Shown one piece after another: positions 25,483 through 36,732 of a stretch of DNA of 64,000 nt. This DNA comes from Seriola aureovittata (taxonomy: Eukaryota > Chordata > Actinopteri > Carangiformes > Carangidae). Where the stretch lies: the NCBI RefSeq assembly GCF_021018895.1, contig NC_079386.1:11525835-11589834 (forward strand), read 5' to 3'. Position numbers and translations under genes: made by a program. Each line of letters starts with the position of its first letter. The first letter of the stretch is position 1. Under the pieces are notes generated by a model. It made no database searches and was not told the DNA's origin. It was given only the letters and a program-made list of their open reading frames with translations.

Positions 25483-26550
25483 ACATACAGCACAGGTGCT
25501 CTCCTCCTCCATATATCTTCCCAGAATGAAACAAAACAGTTATACAATTATACATGTAAACCATTTATCCTTCTGTGTTTGAATTACTGCCGTTTGTTGC
25601 CTTGAGATCCTTGGCTGAACCAAGTGGTTGGCGAGAATGAGCTTTGAATGAGGTTGGTTTATACCCCGTCACCCCCGCTCTCTCATTATCGCGTCATGCA
25701 TCTTCAAACCTCAGAAAATACTGAACTTAAAAGAGCAATGTACTGTACGTAGTTATAATTGATAGGATAGAGAGGCAAGTTTCTGCTGCACCGAAAGCCC
25801 TCACATCAAAACTTTTAGCTCAATTAGGACTTGGCCATACAGTGAATTCAATTGTCTCACTCACGCCGTCTTGCTCTTTTCTTTTCTTTATCTTTGTGTC
25901 TCTTATGTCATCCTCTCGCTCAGAGTATCTTAATTACTCATAACGCTTCTTAGGATCTCTCCACGCTGGCTATATTTCTCTTCCACTCGCTCTGCCTCAG
26001 TATCATTGTGCAGAACCGCGAGGAAAAGAGAATAATTGAGTTTTTCACCACAGTCCTCTAAATTTGTCTGAAGTAGTCTAATTGGGGCTAATGATGGTCA
26101 AATGATGATTTTGACAACATTAGCCTCAATTGAACCAACCCACACAATACTAAAAGATCAGGCTGGAAATCCTGCAGCACGCAAATATTTAAGTGACTTA
26201 CCCCCTTGTGTTACAATCTGCAAAATTTGGGTGATCTGAGAAGTTTGTTGCCAATTAGTTGAAGAATTCTGCAAGAGATCTGGCAAAGCGCACCCCCTCC
26301 CCCCATACATAAACACACGCTTCTTTGCACTGCTACAATCAACAAAGATGGTGTCGATTCATTTTTTGTCTCTTTGTTTGGTGTAATTAGTGGTAAATTG
26401 TTTTACAGCTAGCACAGAAAAAACACACATGCTCTATAGCTGGCACAGCGAGGCAGCATTTAGCGCTTGTGAAGGCTGTATTTTTTGTGATTCGCCGTCG
26501 AGTACTGGCGCAGATCCTCCTTTGTTCTGGCTCTTTCTACACACAGAAAC

Positions 26551-26570
26551 ACGCACGCACGCACGCACAC
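26551..26570 (+). repeat. (ACGC)n short tandem repeat
   Basis: About five tetranucleotide units, CpG-rich. Confidence 0.85.
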
Positions 26571-27526
26571 TTTCTTTTCGTAAACTGCTCAGCTGACCCC
26601 TCACCTGTCTCACCCACACTCAGTGAGGATTACCAGGACCTTCTCACACTTATACTTTCCCCCTCATTCCACCTTCCTTTGAGTCCCCGCTGCCTTTTCT
26701 CCCCCATCTTTCGACTCATGTTTTTGGCTTTGTCTACGTGCCTCAGGAGTGGAGTAAAGTTTGCATTTTTCTGTACTGTAATGTCGGATGCCTCGAGCTC
26801 TACGCTATAGAAAATGGTCTAAGCTGCTGCGAGTGTTGAGGCTGAAGTGGAGAAGGTAGGGGCGCCGAGTTACAGAGCTTATGAAAACTGTGGCTCTGCA
26901 TCTAACCTCTATTTCTGAAATGGGCCTGTGAAAACATTGAGGCTGAAAGCTGAGGTTGGCTTGGATTCCCCAGACGCACCTTTTGCCTTTTGCAGAGCTT
27001 TGCTGATTCACGCAGGTGTACACACACACACTCAATGCAACACATACCACAGCCTCACTTTTCTGTCTCTCTTTAACCCTCGCGCACACGTACGCGCACG
27101 TCGCACACAGGCCAGGTTTGTGCGTCACCAGTGAGAAGGAGAGAGAAAGCCGATGACAGTTGGGTGTGTGACTGGTCTGTCGCATGCTATTTTCAGGAGG
27201 CCTCTCTCACATGTCTAAGTCTATATCCAGTTCCATTTCCTAAAACAACAAAACAAAAACAATCCACAGGAAGGACTGAGACTGAGACTGTCCCTGCAGT
27301 TATTGTAGCTCTTCTTCAGTGTTTGTTGGTTGTTATTAAACCAAATGACATTCAAGCCCCGTGTGAGAAACAACCACCTGTGGATCCCACCTTATTAGGG
27401 AGGGCCTCTGACCAAAAAAAGCTTGAGATGGTGTCTTAGTGAAGGCCCCTAATATTTGCAGGGTGTTTTGGGAAAGCATTATCGCTTTTGTGTTACAGTG
27501 TTTTGAACCCGTCCATTTCCTACCAC

Positions 27527-27528
<2 letters not shown>

Positions 27529-27597
<69 letters not shown>
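27529..27597 (+). repeat. long (TG)n microsatellite
   Basis: Perfect TG/GT run of about 34 units. Confidence 0.96.
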
Positions 27598-27600
<3 letters not shown>

Positions 27601-27689
27601 CGTAAACTGACAAACTGTTGTCAGTTTATTTCAATATATTTCTTTAACTTTGTTTTTTGTACTAATTAAGCAAACAAGATGAGTAATTT

Positions 27690-28230
27690 CACTACCTTTG
27701 GGTAGAGCTAGACTAGCTATTTCCCCTTGTCTTCTTTCTATATGCTAAGCTAACAAGCTGCTTGCTCCAGCTTCGTACTTAACCTACAGACATGAAAGTG
27801 GTGTCAAATCTAATCTAACTCCTTTAAGTGTAACTCCCAAAATGTCCAAGTATTCCTTTAGTGTGAAGGAGCAGCAGATTTCTTGCCAGGACTCACATGA
27901 GAAGATTGCTACCACACGCACTGGACGGGAGGGGATTAGCTTAGTTTAGCATGGGGAATTAAGCTAGTCCAACACTGTCCAAAGTTAATTAAGCCTATAA
28001 TAAAGCTCACTATTTCACACAAACACAAACAGAAATGTAAAAGATAACTTGTGGTTTTATGGGTAGTTATATACTGGATCTATTTCTTGGCATACAGTGG
28101 CAGAACTTTACAGAGAACCAGACTGCTAAGCTAGCCTAATCACCTCATGGCTCTACCTCCATACTTAGCATAGTATCAGTCTTTTCTTCTAACTCTTGGT
28201 AAAACAGCAAATAAGTTATTTTCTTCATGG
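27690..28230. repeat. foldback-family repeat, copy 3, close to an exon
   Basis: The inverse phrase ATATGCTAAGCTAACAAGC (about 27740-27759), the direct phrase GATTAGCTTAGTTTAGCATG (27935-27954), GCTCACTATTTCACAC (28004-28020) and TACTTAGCATAGTATCAG (28162-28179) identify it as a diverged copy. The opposing orientation of the phrases fits a foldback structure. Its right end lies about 110 bp before the acceptor of exon 28344-28450. Confidence 0.6.
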
Positions 28231-28343
28231 AATAAAAGAAGGTGATAAATTGTTGATGATTTGAAGTGGCTAGGCGATAACTACCTCACACTTCATTATA
28301 GTTACATTTATGGATCTCTATCTCTTTGTTTGTGTTTCTCCAG

Positions 28344-28450
28344 GACTATAAAGCGGGGCTGGCTATTGCTGAAGTGGAACTGACTGCTGCCAATATTAGA
28401 GACATGGACCGCAGGGGCTTTGAAGTCAACACACCCTTCAAGAATTTCTG
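28344..28450 (+). CDS. arap2: arap2 exon: PH2 central strands
   Basis: The exon is 107 nt and encodes residues 106-140 in phase 0, plus two bases (TG) of residue 141. The peptide runs DYKAGLAIAEVEL, then NIRDMDRRGFEVNTPFKNF. In ARAP proteins this is the PH2 segment after the KNEQ/KTEQ turn: the lobe with the GxxI strand, then the VDR...F strand leading into the FSFTAE strand. It ends CTG|gtacgt, a strong donor. Joining to the next exon makes residue 141 Cys (TG+C), where I remember Ser in mammalian ARAP2. TG and GA microsatellites begin about 50 bp and 145 bp after the donor. The DRRGF spacing is somewhat closer to ARAP1 than to mammalian ARAP2, so this exon alone would not decide the paralogue. 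Confidence 0.9.
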
Positions 28451-28500
28451 GTACGTATGCACTCTATTTGTGTATATGCATGTGTATGAGTATGTTAACC

Positions 28501-28598
28501 TGTGTGTGTGTGTGTGTGTTTTTCTTGCCGCCCCATCTCCCACAACAAGGAACGATTCATGCAAAGATGTGTGTGATGTATGAATTGTCTTTTTGTGC

Positions 28599-28630
<32 letters not shown>

Positions 28631-28632
28631 AA
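28501..28632 (+). repeat. two TG tracts and a GA tract after an exon donor
   Basis: TG at 28501-28520 and 28596-28612, and GA at 28613-28632, beginning 50 bp after the donor of exon 28344-28450. Confidence 0.9.
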
Positions 28633-29627
28633 AGTGCGCTCTCTCTGTTTGATCTCGCAGCTTTTTCCTTAACACATACTCCATTTCTTATTGCTTTTTT
28701 CATCATGTAAAAAATGAATGTTAAGTGAAGGAATCTCTCCTTGGATACAGACCCCTCAGAATGATGCATTCAACAGGCTGACATTGTAGTACACCTCCGC
28801 ATTAGTTTAAAATCCTACTGCAGGAAGCAGCGGGATGTCAAGACTTCATTCATATTCCTTTCTAAAACAAATCCCACTGCATTATCATCTCATCTCAACC
28901 ATATAGTTTGGGAAATGTCCTTCACATACACTAAGCCTCTTGCTTCACTGTATTTTAATCTTAATAATCGTATCTCATAAAGCATCCGTATTCATCGGCG
29001 ACGGCAGGCACTATGGTTAATCTGCTCTTATACATGTAAGATATTAAAAGTCTCATTGTGCGATAAGAGTTTAGGTACTTGTAGTAAAAGAATATTCACA
29101 TACTGTAGTAATATCAGGTTTCCCTTTTTGTGTTTTTCATCACCACGGCTTTTCTTCTTACCTGGAGAGTTGGAGGATTAATTCAAACTAGAATGGTCTA
29201 TAAAGACTTGTATATATAAAAAAAAATCTTCATGAGATATATAGAAAGTCTGTCTTACCCACAACATAGTTTCTGTCCTTCATTATTATGAGATGTGTAA
29301 ATATAAAACCAAAATGTGTCTTAAAAGGGAAATTGGCTCCTTATCTATTGGGAAAAAAAAGGTCTGGTGAGCAAAAAAAGAAAAAGTATCAACAGGAGGA
29401 TAAAGGTTCTTGATTATTATTTGAACAAAAATTGGATCATAATAAGTCTTTTGGATTTGAATGTCATACAGTAAAAGCCACTTTCATAGGCTTGATTTGC
29501 AGTAGGTCTGCCTCACACAACATCTCCCTAAATTCCTGTGAAGTTTTAAAGGGCCTTTTTTACTTGTTTATTGTCCCTTCTGCTGTCATTCCTAAATCCT
29601 TTTTCTAAATACAGACATATGGCAGTG

Positions 29628-29658
29628 TTTTTTTTTTTTTTGGGGGGGGGGGGGGGGG
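29628..29658 (+). repeat. T-run joined to G-run
   Basis: About 14 T followed directly by 17 G; a likely sequencing and assembly weak point. Confidence 0.9.
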
Positions 29659-29966
29659 CGCGGTTATTTCACCATTCACTGTAAAACCCTCCCACAGAGA
29701 TATTAATGGTTAATTCAACCTTGACAAGACTGATGCTGGTAACATTACTAACAATACAAATTAAAATAAATAATTTTTATTATTGAGCCTGCAGCTTTGA
29801 TGCATTATCTATCATTAGCTGTTACTTTTTAAAGGCTTTGTCCTCATTAATACTTGTCAAAAGAAAAGAAAAAATAAACAGAGCTCAAATAATTAATCGA
29901 TTAATCGATTTGTAAATCTGCAAACTAATAATCTGCAACTACTTTGATAATTGATAAATCATTTTC

Positions 29967-30163
29967 TTTTTTTTTTGGGGGGCTTTTTATGCCTTTATTT
30001 GATAGTATAGTGGAGAGAGACAGGAAACGGGGAGGCAGAGAGGGGGAATGACATACAGCGAAAGGCCGTCCGATGCGGGATTCGAACCGGGGCCAACTGC
30101 AGCGAGGACTATAGCCTCTACACATGGGGTGCCTGCTTAGACCACTACGCTACACGACGCCCC
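29967..30163 (-). mobile_element. tRNA-derived SINE
   Basis: Read on the minus strand, this begins at a tRNA-like head with an A box, TAGCGTAGTGG (plus-strand 30142-30152), and a B box, GGTTCGAATCC (30078-30088), both matching RNA polymerase III internal promoters. A tRNA-unrelated body follows, then a C/A-rich tail at the left end. Candidate target-site duplications flank it: AAATCATTTTC at 29956-29966 and AAGTCGTTTTC at 30168-30178, differing by two G/A changes, one of them a CpG-decay type. The head and body resemble a very common percomorph fish SINE. It is not a functional tRNA gene because the body lacks a cloverleaf partner arm. Family name not assigned. Confidence 0.85.
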
Positions 30164-31151
30164 ATTTAAGTCGTTTTCAAGCAAGAAAAAAAATCTCTCA
30201 GGCCTGTGTGGTTGGTGTGAACAATAAGGCAACAACGTTTAATTTTGTTTTAGGACAAACTGCAGATGTGAAAATGGGAGTCATTCCACAAACAAAAATA
30301 AAAGTTATTTATACATTGAATTATTTAAAGTTATTCAGGGAAATTCACTTTTATTGTCAGACAGTTAAACCAAACGTATACGCTTGTACCCGAATAAAGT
30401 GTATGTTTTCCTCTGAGATGTAAGTTGTGAAACTAATGAGCAGTCACGACACACTGTTAAGATTCGCCTCTAATGAGACAAAGAGTTTGTTTTCACTGTT
30501 TGTTTGTTTTCACTGTATTTTAGTCGCGCTCTCTTTCATTTGTGTCAAATCTCTTTCACAAACCACTTTGCCGACCGCCGTACCCACCGCACGCCTCGCA
30601 GACTTATTGGCCATTGCTGTACTCGCGTTACGTGCGAGCAAGCTTCTGCACAAAAATCACTAATTATCGATCAGGACTTTTTTTATGAAGCCTCCCCATG
30701 GGAGCTTCATGCAGGTATCTCTGCCCCTGTAGGGCACAAAAGCCTCTGAGGCGACTCCAGTCCCAGAGGGCCTACAATCAATGAGCGCGCTGCTTGTTTG
30801 TGCTGTAATGGCCCATTTAGAATACAACCGTCACAGCTGCCTGGACAAAGCATGGCTTGTTTGTTTGTATGCGCTTGTTCGCCATCTTCTCTTCTTTTTT
30901 TACCCCTTCCCTTTTTGCCCGTTCGCCTTGTGTAAAGGCACCCCCCCCTCCCTTCCCCAATTCCTCTACCTGTCTGTTGTATGTCCGATCGATCTGTTTG
31001 TGTCAGCTGCCTTAATGGTCCCATCGTTTGGCAGCTTCGTTAATACGGTGGACGTAATTGCCCATTTTGTGTGCAACAAAAAAGGGGTGGAATTAAAATG
31101 AGCTCAGGTCTCCCGAATTGTTTTGATGAGGTTGGTTGCTGAAAGAGTTTT

Positions 31152-31153
<2 letters not shown>

Positions 31154-31215
<62 letters not shown>
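31154..31215 (+). repeat. long (TG)n microsatellite
   Basis: Perfect TG/GT run. Confidence 0.96.
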
Positions 31216-31216
<1 letters not shown>

Positions 31217-31601
31217 CAAATCGATTGGTAGCCCTGGGAGCGTTCTCCTACCTGCTCAAGGTGGGGATTAGTGAGAAACTCATCTAATCACTTTAAGCTG
31301 TGGAGACTCACTTTAGCTTTTCCATTGTTTTGCTGCCGTTAAATGGACAGAGCGTTCAGTCCACTATGGTTGATACAATCGCACACTTCTATGAGTAGAG
31401 AGAATGACAATGAGGCGGAGAGGAGATATTACTAGGCAAAGACACTCAAGTTTGGAGAAAAAAAACCAAACTTTTTGCTCTTGATCAGAAAGCACTTTTA
31501 CTAAAATGAAGCTGCAGATAAACAGCTAGCTCAAGGGCATATTGGAGAGAATCTGTGTTTGTCTGGTGTGTTTATTGAAATGTGTGGACAATTTCACTTT
31601 C

Positions 31602-31641
31602 TTTTTTTTTTTCTTTTTTTTTCTTTTTTTTTCTTTTTTTA
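31602..31641 (+). repeat. period-10 T-rich tandem repeat
   Basis: TTCTTTTTTT is repeated about four times at 31611-31640. Confidence 0.9.
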
Positions 31642-33246
31642 TCTTTGACAGAAAATATTTCCTAATCAAAAATTGTGGCACGAGGTCTTTGGATTATCCT
31701 GAGCATTGGTTTTGGAAGGGCATGTTTTCTGTTGAATATCTAAAATTTAATTTTTCAAATCTTTGAGCGGCACAAAAACACAGGTTTACTGTGAAATGCT
31801 CACAGTTGGATAGTAGAAAAACATGACATATAAAACCCCAAAGCTACTCTGTCTGTATTGGTAGATATAACTAGGTTAAATTGTTTGCGTTTTGGATATT
31901 ACTGTTTTACATTTTTCAAATCTATCTTAAAGCACTTCTCATATACTCATATGTACATTGAGAGAATTACTGGTTGCTCCTCTCCGTGAAGCAGAAACTA
32001 ATGTGAGGCTTTAGCAGTCTGAGTTAAACAAATCAAGAAGGTATTTCCATCATTTACAGTCTTTTCATTACCATATTCCCTCTTTGACTCTGGATTTTCT
32101 GTCCCTTTAAGTCGGTTAGGAAGGATTTACAGTGACCGATAACTCTTTCATTATATGTACATATGTTTAGGAAGGGGCACTTCAGCTATTTAGTTCTGCA
32201 CTTCCGTAACATTGGGAGGCTCACAAGAGATGGATTGTAAAAAGAATGGTCAACATCGGAGCAGTAGAGGTTAAGATAACCTTAGTTTTCGTTCCGGGTA
32301 AAGCTGCAAAAACACTGGATCCTACATTTCCCACAATGCAACTAGTACCATTATTTTAGTTTGAGTCTTTTGAACTCTCTGCCCCCATTTTTTAAAGCGG
32401 CTTATCTGTTGCAAACTTTTAGCGTTTCAAGCATAAGCCAAGATACCACTGATGACATCACTGTGACATCATCAGGGTCATTTTTTGCAGACTTGACATT
32501 AATCTGAACTCACAGGCTTCGTCAGAGTTTTTTCATCTTACATTACAGTACTACCTTGTATATTTTCTGTCATAATGATTGATTTCAGTTCGTTGGAATA
32601 ACACATTTTTTTTTTGTAATTTTCTGGCTGGCTCTCTGAGCCAAAATGAATTTACAGGTGTTGCTGACTGGCATTTGAAATTGGAGTCCCATTTTTAGAT
32701 ACATTTGACAATGTTACAATAGCTTAATGTAACTCTTTTTTTAAATGAAGGTGAGTTGTTGCTTTTTAGAAGTGCACTGAACTGTTTCGCATCAAGGTCA
32801 CTATGGAGGCTTAATTGATTATTCTCATAGCCAAAATCTTCAATAATGAATGCTGTTGGGAATGACTAGGTGTCATGAAAGAAACATTGATGATCCTCTA
32901 TTTAAACCGATGAACTAAATGCTATATTTAACAAAAACTCTAGGGTAGCAGAGCGTAAAAGCCTTACACATCAAATAGGATGAAAGACACCAGTGGAAGT
33001 AAACCTGAGATTTAATGCCCACCATAATTGAGAATTTCAAAAGAATGTCAAGATACTTCACATCAAAATTGGATTACCAGATTTAACTGTCATTTTACAT
33101 TTATAAAAAATACATTTTCATGAGCAGGGACTGATACGAGGTCCTTGGGTGAATGGGAAACCCTTAAGTTGAATATAAAGAGCAGTTTCTCCAACTCCAG
33201 GACCATGAAGGTCACGTCGGCCAGTTGAAATGGGATGTTAGATGTG

Positions 33247-33247
<1 letters not shown>

Positions 33248-33278
<31 letters not shown>
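33248..33278 (+). repeat. T31 homopolymer
   Basis: A pure T run just before a foldback-family copy; it could be the tail of a minus-strand retroposon. Confidence 0.95.
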
Positions 33279-33282
<4 letters not shown>

Positions 33283-33289
33283 GTTTTTG

Positions 33290-33560
33290 AATAGTTTGCC
33301 TTCTTTTGCCTTATTGCTGAGAGTCGGATGAGGAGCTTGATACCACTCTCATGACTGTATGTTAAATATCTAGCTAGAGCAAGGAGATGGGTGGGTTAGC
33401 TTAGCATAAAGACTAGAAACAGGGGGAAACCGCTAGCCTGGCACTGTCCATGATATAACCTTATCCTGACTTATATTTAATGTACAGACACAAGAGTGGT
33501 ATCAATCTTCTCATCTGTCTTCCAGAAAAGCGAAAAGCACATTTCCTCAAAATGTCAAAC
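33290..33560. repeat. foldback-family repeat, copy 4 (single arm)
   Basis: A good match to the family core: GGTTAGCTTAGCATAAAGAC at 33393-33412, then AACAGGGGGAAACCGCTAGC, CTGGCACTGTCC and ATCAATCTTCTCATCTGTCT near 33500. The inverse arm is not present. It is preceded by a T31 run (33248-33278). Confidence 0.65.
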
Positions 33561-34325
33561 TAATCAATAAAATGTTGAACAACATAGACTTGGGGGCTTA
33601 CGAAGTGTTCCTCGGATCTGTGGATTACTCTATTCATTGAACTCTTAGTTTGCTTTCAGTTTTGATAAATTCTCAGATAATTACATGGAAACAGCGTGGA
33701 ATAACATGTGAGCTCTATGACTGTGGTTAGTGGCGGGGAGGGAGATGGTGGAAGCTTGAAGCCTGTGGTTATGAGGATGATTGACATTTTTCAACAAAGT
33801 ATGAGACTGATTGAAAGTTGTAATTTTAATGAAAAATGGCACATGCAAACAGCTTAGTCACGAGTAAATTTATAATCACCACAAAGGCAACAATTTAATT
33901 ATTCTTAGTCCGTAAAACAAAGTAATTTTACTTCCATTTGTTTTCATGTTTCAGTGGATTGGAAGGCGTATTTGAGCTTGTCTTGGAGTTGATATTTTTC
34001 CTCTTTACCGCCTGTTGTCCTTAAAGCTGCAGCTTGTTTTGTGGCCTCAGCTGACACAGGTCTTCACTTCGTATCTAAAACTCTGCAGCTTGGGAGCCTC
34101 CCCATACACTTGCGCTGCCTCCTGCCTGCCGCTTCTCTTTGCCCCTGTGTGGTTTCGGAGGCCGCGTTGCACTTCAGCGGCCGATGTGCACAGTCATCTT
34201 TTTAGACGGGGGCACTGGGCAGAGACCGGTGGGCACAGGACGGCTGAACCCAATCAACCTATCGATCCCTGCTGGGTTACTTGGGTGAAGCTGGCCTGGT
34301 GCACATCCTCTGCTCCGGGCGAAAG

Positions 34326-34348
34326 CCCCCCCCCCCCCCCCCCCCCCC
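34326..34348 (+). repeat. C23 homopolymer
   Basis: A pure C run inside a GC-rich stretch. Confidence 0.95.
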
Positions 34349-34386
34349 AACCTTCGTGTTCTGTCTTACTTTGCACCGGTCGCCAG

Positions 34387-34400
34387 GTTGCCATGGAAAC
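34387..34400. promoter_or_regulatory. RFX/X-box-like palindrome 1
   Basis: GTTGCCATGGAAAC matches the palindromic RFX X-box consensus (GTTGCCATGGMAAC) very closely. Confidence 0.5.
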
Positions 34401-34706
34401 CAGTGGTCCCATTTCTCCTTTCTAAGTGCTTCTTTCAGTCAAGCTAAGACTCTCTCTCTTTTTTTTCTCCTCTCAATTTTATACATCTGTCGTACTCTGT
34501 TGTTCATGCTGTCTGTCTTCTTGTCTCTTGCGTGCTCTCACTTAAGCTCACACTTGCGCTCATATTGCTTGTCACACATTCTTTACATTTAGCCAATCTT
34601 GAGTTATTCAGTACATTTAGCGCACACACTTAAATACCACCCTCTCCGTCAGAGACTTGTGCTGTCTGTCCCTACGATGTAACCTAATAATATCCAGTCA
34701 CTGCTT

Positions 34707-34714
34707 TGTGTGTG

Positions 34715-34804
<90 letters not shown>
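34707..34804 (+). repeat. longest (TG)n microsatellite
   Basis: About 49 units with a single CG interruption near 34721. Confidence 0.97.
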
Positions 34805-34805
<1 letters not shown>

Positions 34806-35137
34806 CTTCCAGCAAGATCTCTTCACTCTGGAAAACATATGAGTGAGACACAGATGGATTGAATGACAGGCGAATCCCACTGTGGGATCTCTAACGGTTC
34901 ACGATATTTAAATGTGTGGTGTGCATATGTATATTTTATGTTTTTATATTTTGAATGCATGTACTGTATACATGTTCTACATGTTCCCAGGTGTGACCAA
35001 TTACCACTAGATTTTTTTTTTATTCCTTACCTCCCAACCCTGTCTTTCCCCCTGGTCTGACCTCTCTGGTGATATTATTTCCATCAGTAAATGAGATATA
35101 GCCATTTTTAAATCATTTAGCCTTTCTCTTCCTAAAT

Positions 35138-35462
35138 AAACTATATGGCAAAAAGAACATTGACACCTGAAATAAGTATGCAGAAAGCCAAATGTTACCG
35201 CCTTCACTCTTCTGAGAAGGTTTTAGCCAAGATTTTGGAACCTGGCTGCAGGGATTTGCTCCCATTCAGCCACAGGAGCATTAGTGAGGAGGATGGGTAC
35301 TCGATGTCGGGCGATAAGGGCCTGGCTCGCAGCCATTGTTCCAGTTCATCCCAAAGGAGTTGGATGAGTTTCCTCCACACCAGACTCTGACTCAATGCTT
35401 TGTGGACATGGGCACTGTCACGTTCAAATGGAAAAAAATCCTTCTCTAAAGTGTTATCAGTC
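35138..35462. mobile_element. degenerate dispersed DNA-element remnant
   Basis: It begins ACTATATGGCAAAAAGAACA and goes on through TTACCGCCTTCACTCTTCTG, AGATTTTGGAACCTGGCTGC, CCAGTTCATCCCAAAGGAGT and TCCACACCAGACTCTGACTC. These phrases in this order are those of an abundant fish repeat that starts ACTATATGGACAAAAG and is thought to be a non-autonomous DNA transposon. Internal parts are missing and the far terminus was not located. No coding capacity. Confidence 0.6.
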
Positions 35463-35608
35463 GGTTATCATAAAATATCATTCAGTCTATTTGCTTAAAT
35501 GCCGTAACCAGATTATAGTCGGCTTTTTCCAGTGAGCTGATTTCTTAAAGAGAAACCTGGCAACCTGGTTTCCTCGGCTAGACTTCTCATAGGGGATTAT
35601 ATATAACC

Positions 35609-35611
<3 letters not shown>

Positions 35612-35686
<75 letters not shown>

Positions 35687-35694
35687 ATATATAT
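35612..35694 (+). repeat. (AT)n-(TG)n compound microsatellite
   Basis: AT run (35612-35644), TG run with one early interruption (about 35645-35682), then a short TATA run. Confidence 0.95.
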
Positions 35695-35909
35695 TAAAGA
35701 TCATTACATCTAAAGATGCATCCTCATATTTAAAATAATTCCATCCAATCAGACCAGAATTGAAACTCAAAGTAGCCCATCTATTATTATTTTTAAGTAT
35801 AAGTGTATATAAGTATAAGTTTCCACCACATTTCAGTATGGAAACATCATATTGTATCACCAATGCAGGTGAAATAACATATGATAATGAAATAACAATG
35901 TGTCCAGAA

Positions 35910-36070
35910 TAAGATCAGGCTCATTCCTGAGGTCTGTGTAACCACGTTACTACAGTGCATGTAAACGCCGTTTTCCTGAGTATCCTGATTTCTTATGTCC
36001 ATGTAAACAAAGTGATTGTTTGCTGAGGCCTCAAGATTTCTATTAAGATTCTCCACTGAATTGGACAAGT
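35910..36070. repeat. CATGTAAAC-type dispersed repeat
   Basis: GTGCATGTAAACGCCGTTTT and TATGTCCATGTAAACAAAGT give two direct CATGTAAAC phrases about 55 bp apart, as in a common fish repeat. Confidence 0.4.
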
Positions 36071-36732
36071 GCCCATATAATTTGTACATGGTGAGTTGTG
36101 GTTGACATGAAAGTGAAGCGCAGTCTCACTCACAATTAATGAGGTTTGCTTCCAAATCACTCTTGTTATCTACTTTATAATCCGAGTCTGTAAGTCTGTA
36201 ACTGCAACCATGTCAATAGAAGAAGCAGCACCACTTTTATTACCAAGCTTATCTCACTGCTCTTCTTCTTACATTTTCTCACTTTCAAATTGAAAGGGCT
36301 CTTGATTGTAAGTCCTGATGGGACAACACGTTAAACACGATTTCTTTTAATGTAAATGGTTTTTACTCTTTTTCCATCACCATTTCTCAACTTTCCTGAG
36401 TCTAATATAGAAATAATATCCTGGAAAAATATCCCGCATTAGCACTATAGATTTTAATAGTGCAAGGTGAGACAGATTGATTTACCTGCACCGTTGCTGC
36501 TCTCATCACTCCACCCCCCCACCACCACCCCCACTATCAGTTTCACCAAATCTATTGCAATCACACATAGGCATACACACTCAGCAACCCCCTCAAAACT
36601 ACTCCAAATACTGCACACCCCTGTAACCCTGCCAAGCGATACTATGCTGTTTAATTGCTCTCTCAAATCAAATCAATAACAGTGAGGCATGTGTTGGGGA
36701 TTGGGGGGGGGGCAAAAAATCAATTGTTGCAG

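Larger units (their letters stand above)
18389..28343 (+). other. arap2: arap2 intron (9,955 bp)
   Basis: No exon was recognised. The intron holds a possible element fragment near 18790-19080, a C-run periodic stretch (19180-19325), a candidate regulatory block with an octamer (about 19960-20110), a foldback repeat (21290-22030), a repeat at 23870-24060, a possible LINE 3' remnant (24330-24470), a GC-rich unique block (25110-25420), a 52-nt hairpin (26080-26131), microsatellites (23155-23173, 25456-25482, 26551-26570, 27529-27597) and another foldback-family copy (27690-28230) that ends only about 110 bp before the next exon. The acceptor is a T-rich tract with CCAG ending at 28343. Confidence 0.8.
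28451..36732 (+). other. arap2: arap2 intron (8,282 bp)
   Basis: No exon was recognised. The contents are TG/GA tracts (28501-28520, 28596-28632), a T13/G17 homopolymer junction (29628-29658), a tRNA-derived SINE on the minus strand (29967-30163), a unique CpG-containing block (30560-31120), (TG)n at 31154-31215, a period-10 T-rich tract (31611-31640), T31 at 33248-33278, a foldback-family copy (33290-33560), a GC-rich stretch with C23 and an X-box-like palindrome (34090-34410), (TG)n at 34707-34804, a degraded DNA element (35138-35462), (AT)n/(TG)n at 35612-35694 and a CATGTAAAC-type repeat (35910-36070). The acceptor is weak; see the next exon. Confidence 0.8.

Noticed and set aside
30060..30165. 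Possible tRNA gene on the minus strand
   Set aside because: A and B boxes are present, but the spacing and body belong to a tRNA-derived SINE and the acceptor stem cannot be closed.
34015..34425. 136-codon open frame in a GC-rich stretch
   Set aside because: Contains a C23 homopolymer and no domain; GC-rich sequence is open by chance more often. Kept only as context for the X-box motif.
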